Below are positions 43,001 to 45,015 of a stretch of DNA of 45,015 nucleotides, one piece after another. The stretch is from the NCBI GenBank assembly GCA_902793555.1, contig CADBEF010000006.1, positions 1 to 45,015 of the forward strand, read 5' to 3'. The position numbers and the translations under genes were made by a program. Every line of letters begins with the position of its first letter. Within the stretch, counting starts at the first letter, position 1. The notes below the pieces were generated by a model. The model was given only the letters and a program-made list of their open reading frames with translations. It ran no database searches and was not told where the DNA came from. The DNA comes from an uncultured bacterium (GTDB lineage: Bacteria; Verrucomicrobiota; Kiritimatiellia; RFP12; UBA3636).

Positions 43001-43113
43001 GGAATCCCTGCATCTTTCGAGATCCCCGCGCCGCAAAAGAAGACAACCTCGCCATCCTGGTGCGCGCGCAACAGGGCGGGGGGAATGTCGGGGCCGTTTT
43101 CGACGAACTTCAT
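40027..43113 (-). CDS. SIR2-domain protein, probable anti-phage NADase (DSR-like)
   Basis: 1028 residues from ATG 43113, with GAGGA about ten bases upstream. Residues 15-295 form a SIR2 domain: VVFFCGAGISKDAGIPLFDE (GAGIS at 28-32), VTTNWDRLF (Asn131), YLHG (His170) and FVGYSLNDPILRYL (217-230). Asn131 and His170 correspond to the catalytic pair of defence sirtuins such as DSR2 and ThsA, so NAD hydrolysis is likely. The remaining 730 residues are helical with no motif I recognise; in DSR proteins this part senses phage components. GC is far below the neighbours apart from the first 30 codons. No HerA, TIR or other partner gene is adjacent, so it appears to act alone. Possible alternative: a SIR2 protein with a non-defence role. 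Confidence 0.8.
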   Translation of the reverse strand: MKFVENGPDIPPALLRAHQDGEVVFFCGAGISKDAGIPLFDELTERVFLQLSPTKTEEQKAALAAQSYDLALGLLEREYPEPHALNPTIWKVFNQCQKNNPDISLHTDILRLSRHRNPNTHQYDLRLVTTNWDRLFEKANEHLKYDSSVFIPPALPIPKPSQWNGLVYLHGLLTDSPDDSKRSILVATSADFGMAYLSEGWASSFVSSLFKSFTVCFVGYSLNDPILRYLTESLQASNKNGDDTVSEMFAFCGTKPEKREEEESSWHSKGVTPLWYCVQGTDHSSLHKTLHGWADLFSSGLSGKCKLVNTIAPLDPNVARSEGLDEKLLYALSDSSGIPAELFASISPPPQLGWLRIFESDFEYGTRDQVATLFSDRFENVSHIAFHIIGWLGKLVAAPHFFSWLFSHNTQIHWRFRLELLDCARTLSDSRLASVLRMFLAGKMILVEDFDSDCSHLFEPDAKPVDLTTVQVELARLFEPKLVFRPLHNEMPVIRNTDGDRPEPSLHFDVVLASRPSFSCVFDDSTELCKLPHLVSDALISTYERLIEDYLKLSQFAGGDLQCHWAEQSIPSISSHEQNEHCREWEILVFLLRECWNALSRKDPNAASRYIRHWIHHPSILFRRVALYGAAVTEHIPPAEWCSWLTHPESSLLWNPEAQREVGKLLKTANRLKIGDLDSLEAAIRTGPKGLIASSADMMNNPECFQLFARLVRLEQSGVGLSRDAVEMLCRCEAEFGWKKSQCLDVAEISGYTICRDGPLGRPLHIVKRAAIRKISSATPVHWMELLDWEEVDVDQLWRFRTDFLHASTPRRFARLGDKQKRYSRLLARYALANTKRLSYSELRGAISRLPIENGLLEVVGVLEGELHRTDRTIEDKWKGSIEPFLRNYWHFPRPPSIFAPTPSSRQTDGYAFACARHQRPEDIIRRLSEGLFKLCILAPRHFKETFDIVKHQFGPMLVNFDWMEKESIVTEFPETVLEFLIRTIPRQGLRPLRHRYQETVRKLVLANPKLKDDGRTAEIEERLGLLS

Positions 43114-43403
43114 GGGCGGGGGTTCCTCGGAGACCGCTCGCGGCAGACAGAAAGAAAAAGCACGTCTTTCCTTCGTGTTTCCATGCGAGGCTCTTGCAGG
43201 AGGCCTTTCCCGGATACACGCGGAAAGACGCGCCTTGTCGGGCTCGTCTTCGCCGCCGTTCGTCCGGGAATGTGAAAATCCTGCAAGATTTCGCATGGAC
43301 GTCGTGCGCGATTACGCAAAAGTGGTCAGTGGGTTGATGGGTTCAGGAGGCGGATTTCTCCGGGGGTGGCATGGGCGCGGCGGGGTGCCGCGCGGACAAG
43401 GGG
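43114..43403 (-). other. Long leader upstream of the SIR2 gene
   Basis: About 290 bases lie between the only visible minus-strand promoter (43432-43404) and the SIR2 start. The SIR2 frame stays open up to 43296 without a family match. Short frames on both strands show no recognisable product. Part of the stretch could be a remnant of an older gene or a regulatory leader. I see no tRNA, inverted repeat or integrase site. Confidence 0.4.
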
Positions 43404-43432
43404 AATGTAGCACAAACGGCCGGCCGCGGCAA
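43404..43432 (-). promoter_or_regulatory. Candidate promoter for the SIR2 gene
   Basis: TTGCCG (43432-43427), 17 bp, TACATT (43409-43404). It matches the local promoter pattern and points at the SIR2 gene, but lies almost 300 bases from its ATG. It is back to back with the uvrA-like promoter. Confidence 0.5.
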
Positions 43433-43468
43433 GCCGTTTTCGCGGCACCGCGAACGGGCGCGGGGGCG

Positions 43469-43498
43469 TTGCCCCGGGCGCGGGGGTTGTGCTAGAAT
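43469..43498 (+). promoter_or_regulatory. Promoter of the uvrA-like gene
   Basis: TTGCCC (43469-43474), 18 bp, TAGAAT (43493-43498) with extended TGC; seven bases to the ATG. Confidence 0.7.
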
Positions 43499-43505
43499 GC
43501 GCGGC

Positions 43506-45015
43506 ATGGACGACGCGACCCACGGCGCCGCCGGCTGGATCGAGATCCGCGGCGCGCGAACACACAACCTCCAGGACGTCTCGCTGCGCTTCCCGCGCGG
43601 CGAGATGACGGTCGTGACGGGCGTGTCCGGCTCCGGCAAGACGTCCCTCGCGTTCGACACAGTCTTCGCCGAGGGCCTGCGCCGCTACCTCGACAGCCTC
43701 CCGAACCACGCGCGCCAGTTCCTCGACCGCATGGAGCGGCCGGACGTCGATTTCGTCGGCGGCCTCGCGCCCGCGATCTCCATCGGCCGCTCGGCGTCCG
43801 CCCCCGGCCCGCGCTCCACGCTCGCCACGCTCGCCGACCTGCACGATTTCCTGCGCCTCCTGTTCGCCCACCTCGGCGTCGCGCACTGCCCGCGCTGCGG
43901 CCGGGCCATCCGCGCCGTCGCCCCCGGCGCGCTCGCCGAGGAGCTCCTGCGCGAGCCCGAGGGGACGAAGCTCTCGATCCTCTCGCCGATGCTGCGCCCG
44001 TCGGCGGACCGGCGGTCCGCCGACGGGCGCGAATGCCTCGAGGACGCCGAGAGGGCCGGGTTCGTCCGCGTGCGGATCGACGGCGAGGTGAAGGCGGTCG
44101 AGGACGTGTCGTCCGAGGAAGCCGCCCGCGCGCGGCAGATCGACGCCGTCGTCGACCGCGTGGTCGTCCGCGAGGGCGTCCGCGCGCGGCTCGCCGATTC
44201 GGTCGAGCTCGCGATGAAGCGCAGCGGCGGCGAGATCCGCCTGCTCGTGCAGCGCCCCGGCGAGGCGGAGCCGTCGCTCCGCAACGAGTCGGCGCGCCTG
44301 GCGTGCCCCGACTGCGACGTCGCGTTCGACCGGCTCTCGCCCGCGCACTTCTCGTTCAACTCGCACGCCGGCGCGTGCCCCCGCTGCGAGGGGCTCGGCG
44401 TCGACGCCGCCGGCCGCCGCTGCAAGGCGTGCGGCGGCGCGCGCCTGCGGCCCGAGTCCCTCGCGTGCCGCATCCCGTTCCCGGCGGAGCCCGGCGCCAA
44501 CATCGCGGACCTGCTCGCGCTGCCGCTTTCGGGGCTCCGCGCGTGGGCCGCGGGCTACGCCGCCTCGCTGGGCGGGGCGGCCGCCCGCATCGCCAGGCCG
44601 ATCCTCGCGGGGCTGCGCGAGCGGCTCGACTTCCTCGACGAGGCCGGGCTCGGCTACCTGCAGGCGGAGCGACCGGCCGCGACGCTCTCCGGCGGCGAGC
44701 TGCGCCGCGTGCGCCTCGCCTCCGCGCTCGGCCAGCGGCTGGGCGGCGCGCTCTACGTGCTGGACGAGCCGTCCGCCGGCCTGCACCCGCGTGACGCCGG
44801 CGCGCTCGTCGCGCTGCTGGGGCGCCTCAAGTCGCTCGGCAACACGCTGCTCGTCGTCGAGCACAACCCGGTCGTCGCGGCGGCCGCCGACTGGATCGTG
44901 GAGCTCGGCCCCGGCGCCGGGCGCGAAGGCGGGCGCGTGCTCTACAGCGGTCCGCCGCGCCCCGCGGAGGCCGCGCCCGCGCCGGGCGCGGCGCGGCGTC
45001 CGGCCGCGGCGGCGC
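43506..45015 (+). CDS. uvrA: UvrA-type excinuclease ATPase, 3' part beyond window
   Basis: 503 codons are present with no stop. The first ABC module is complete: WIEIRGARTHNLQDVSLRFP, Walker A GVSGSGKTS, the zinc-finger region CPDC...CPRCEGLG, signature LSGGELRRVRLASALG, Walker B LYVLDEPSAGLHPRD and VVEHN. GLAPAISIGRSASAPGPRST corresponds to the UvrA segment that usually reads GLSPAISIDQ. UvrA recognises DNA damage and loads UvrB. Several normally strict positions differ (for example LSGGELRR in place of LSGGEAQR), and the sequence ends in an Ala/Pro-rich stretch, so this may be a paralogue rather than the housekeeping UvrA. The second half, needed to decide, is outside the window. Confidence 0.85.
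   Translation, partial: MDDATHGAAGWIEIRGARTHNLQDVSLRFPRGEMTVVTGVSGSGKTSLAFDTVFAEGLRRYLDSLPNHARQFLDRMERPDVDFVGGLAPAISIGRSASAPGPRSTLATLADLHDFLRLLFAHLGVAHCPRCGRAIRAVAPGALAEELLREPEGTKLSILSPMLRPSADRRSADGRECLEDAERAGFVRVRIDGEVKAVEDVSSEEAARARQIDAVVDRVVVREGVRARLADSVELAMKRSGGEIRLLVQRPGEAEPSLRNESARLACPDCDVAFDRLSPAHFSFNSHAGACPRCEGLGVDAAGRRCKACGGARLRPESLACRIPFPAEPGANIADLLALPLSGLRAWAAGYAASLGGAAARIARPILAGLRERLDFLDEAGLGYLQAERPAATLSGGELRRVRLASALGQRLGGALYVLDEPSAGLHPRDAGALVALLGRLKSLGNTLLVVEHNPVVAAAADWIVELGPGAGREGGRVLYSGPPRPAEAAPAPGAARRPAAAA

Noticed and set aside
39923-43505. Prophage or integrative element around the SIR2 gene
   Set aside because: No integrase, transposase, phage structural gene or flanking direct repeats with a tRNA were found; only composition suggests transfer.
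43326-44864. A 512-codon minus-strand open frame opposite the uvrA-like gene
   Set aside because: Shadow of the uvrA-like coding sequence; the translation has no domain and is dominated by Arg, Ala and Gly.

Overview
The window is about 45 kb of high-GC, densely packed bacterial chromosome. The likeliest source is a member of the PVC group near Kiritimatiellota/Verrucomicrobiota. The reasons are a Gram-negative envelope (heptosyltransferase), a GDP-mannose 3,5-epimerase-like enzyme, very large secreted proteins that begin with a beta-helix 'SWNDGANW' motif or carry BspA-type leucine-rich repeats, and a C-terminal module (RVYTVEGKE...RFFRVRVE) that I associate with these bacteria. This placement is inference; no rRNA is present.

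Layout. (1) 1-10.1 kb, minus strand. GDP-mannose epimerase, lipid kinase, an exported ankyrin/MORN protein and a beta-helix surface protein are chained by ATGA overlaps. A second operon follows with a TadB-like protein, a membrane pseudokinase with a Sel1-like region and a DUF2723 membrane protein that runs off the left edge. (2) 10.2-16.4 kb. An EamA transporter, a Gfo/Idh oxidoreductase and gatB (minus), thrH, tRNA-Ser(GGA) and a TetR regulator (plus), then trmB and a DUF721/DciA-like gene (minus). (3) 16.5-26.6 kb. An ECF sigma factor, a membrane partner and a heptosyltransferase form one overlapping operon. It converges on a double-domain ABC permease. tRNA-Pro(GGG) with a terminator precedes potABC (no potD), then an unknown membrane-anchored protein and an M20 peptidase. 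(4) 26.6-35.5 kb. An ABC-2 system with a helical-backbone binding protein, isocitrate dehydrogenase with an exact 27-bp internal duplication, a YhcH protein, a YdjY-like exported protein with a second Gfo/Idh enzyme, an MFS transporter and pyrE. (5) 35.6-43.4 kb, an accessory block of lower GC. A 1391-residue BspA-type surface protein and a 1028-residue SIR2-domain protein that looks like a stand-alone anti-phage NADase. (6) 43.5 kb to the end. The N-terminal half of a UvrA-type protein.

Regulatory style. Promoters are easy to read: TTGNNN, 17-18 bp, then TAGAAT-like, often with an extended TG. In nine genes the -10 box ends only 7-8 bases before the start codon, which predicts leaderless mRNAs. 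Gene packing is extreme. Operon neighbours overlap by ATGA or GTGA, and three convergent pairs share one CTAG that encodes both stop codons.

Highest-interest items are the SIR2 protein with its abrupt composition change, the in-frame 27-bp duplication in the NADP-binding segment of isocitrate dehydrogenase, the predicted leaderless promoter architecture, and two intergenic arrays with 8-bp periodicity. All similarity statements come from reading motifs; no database search was run.
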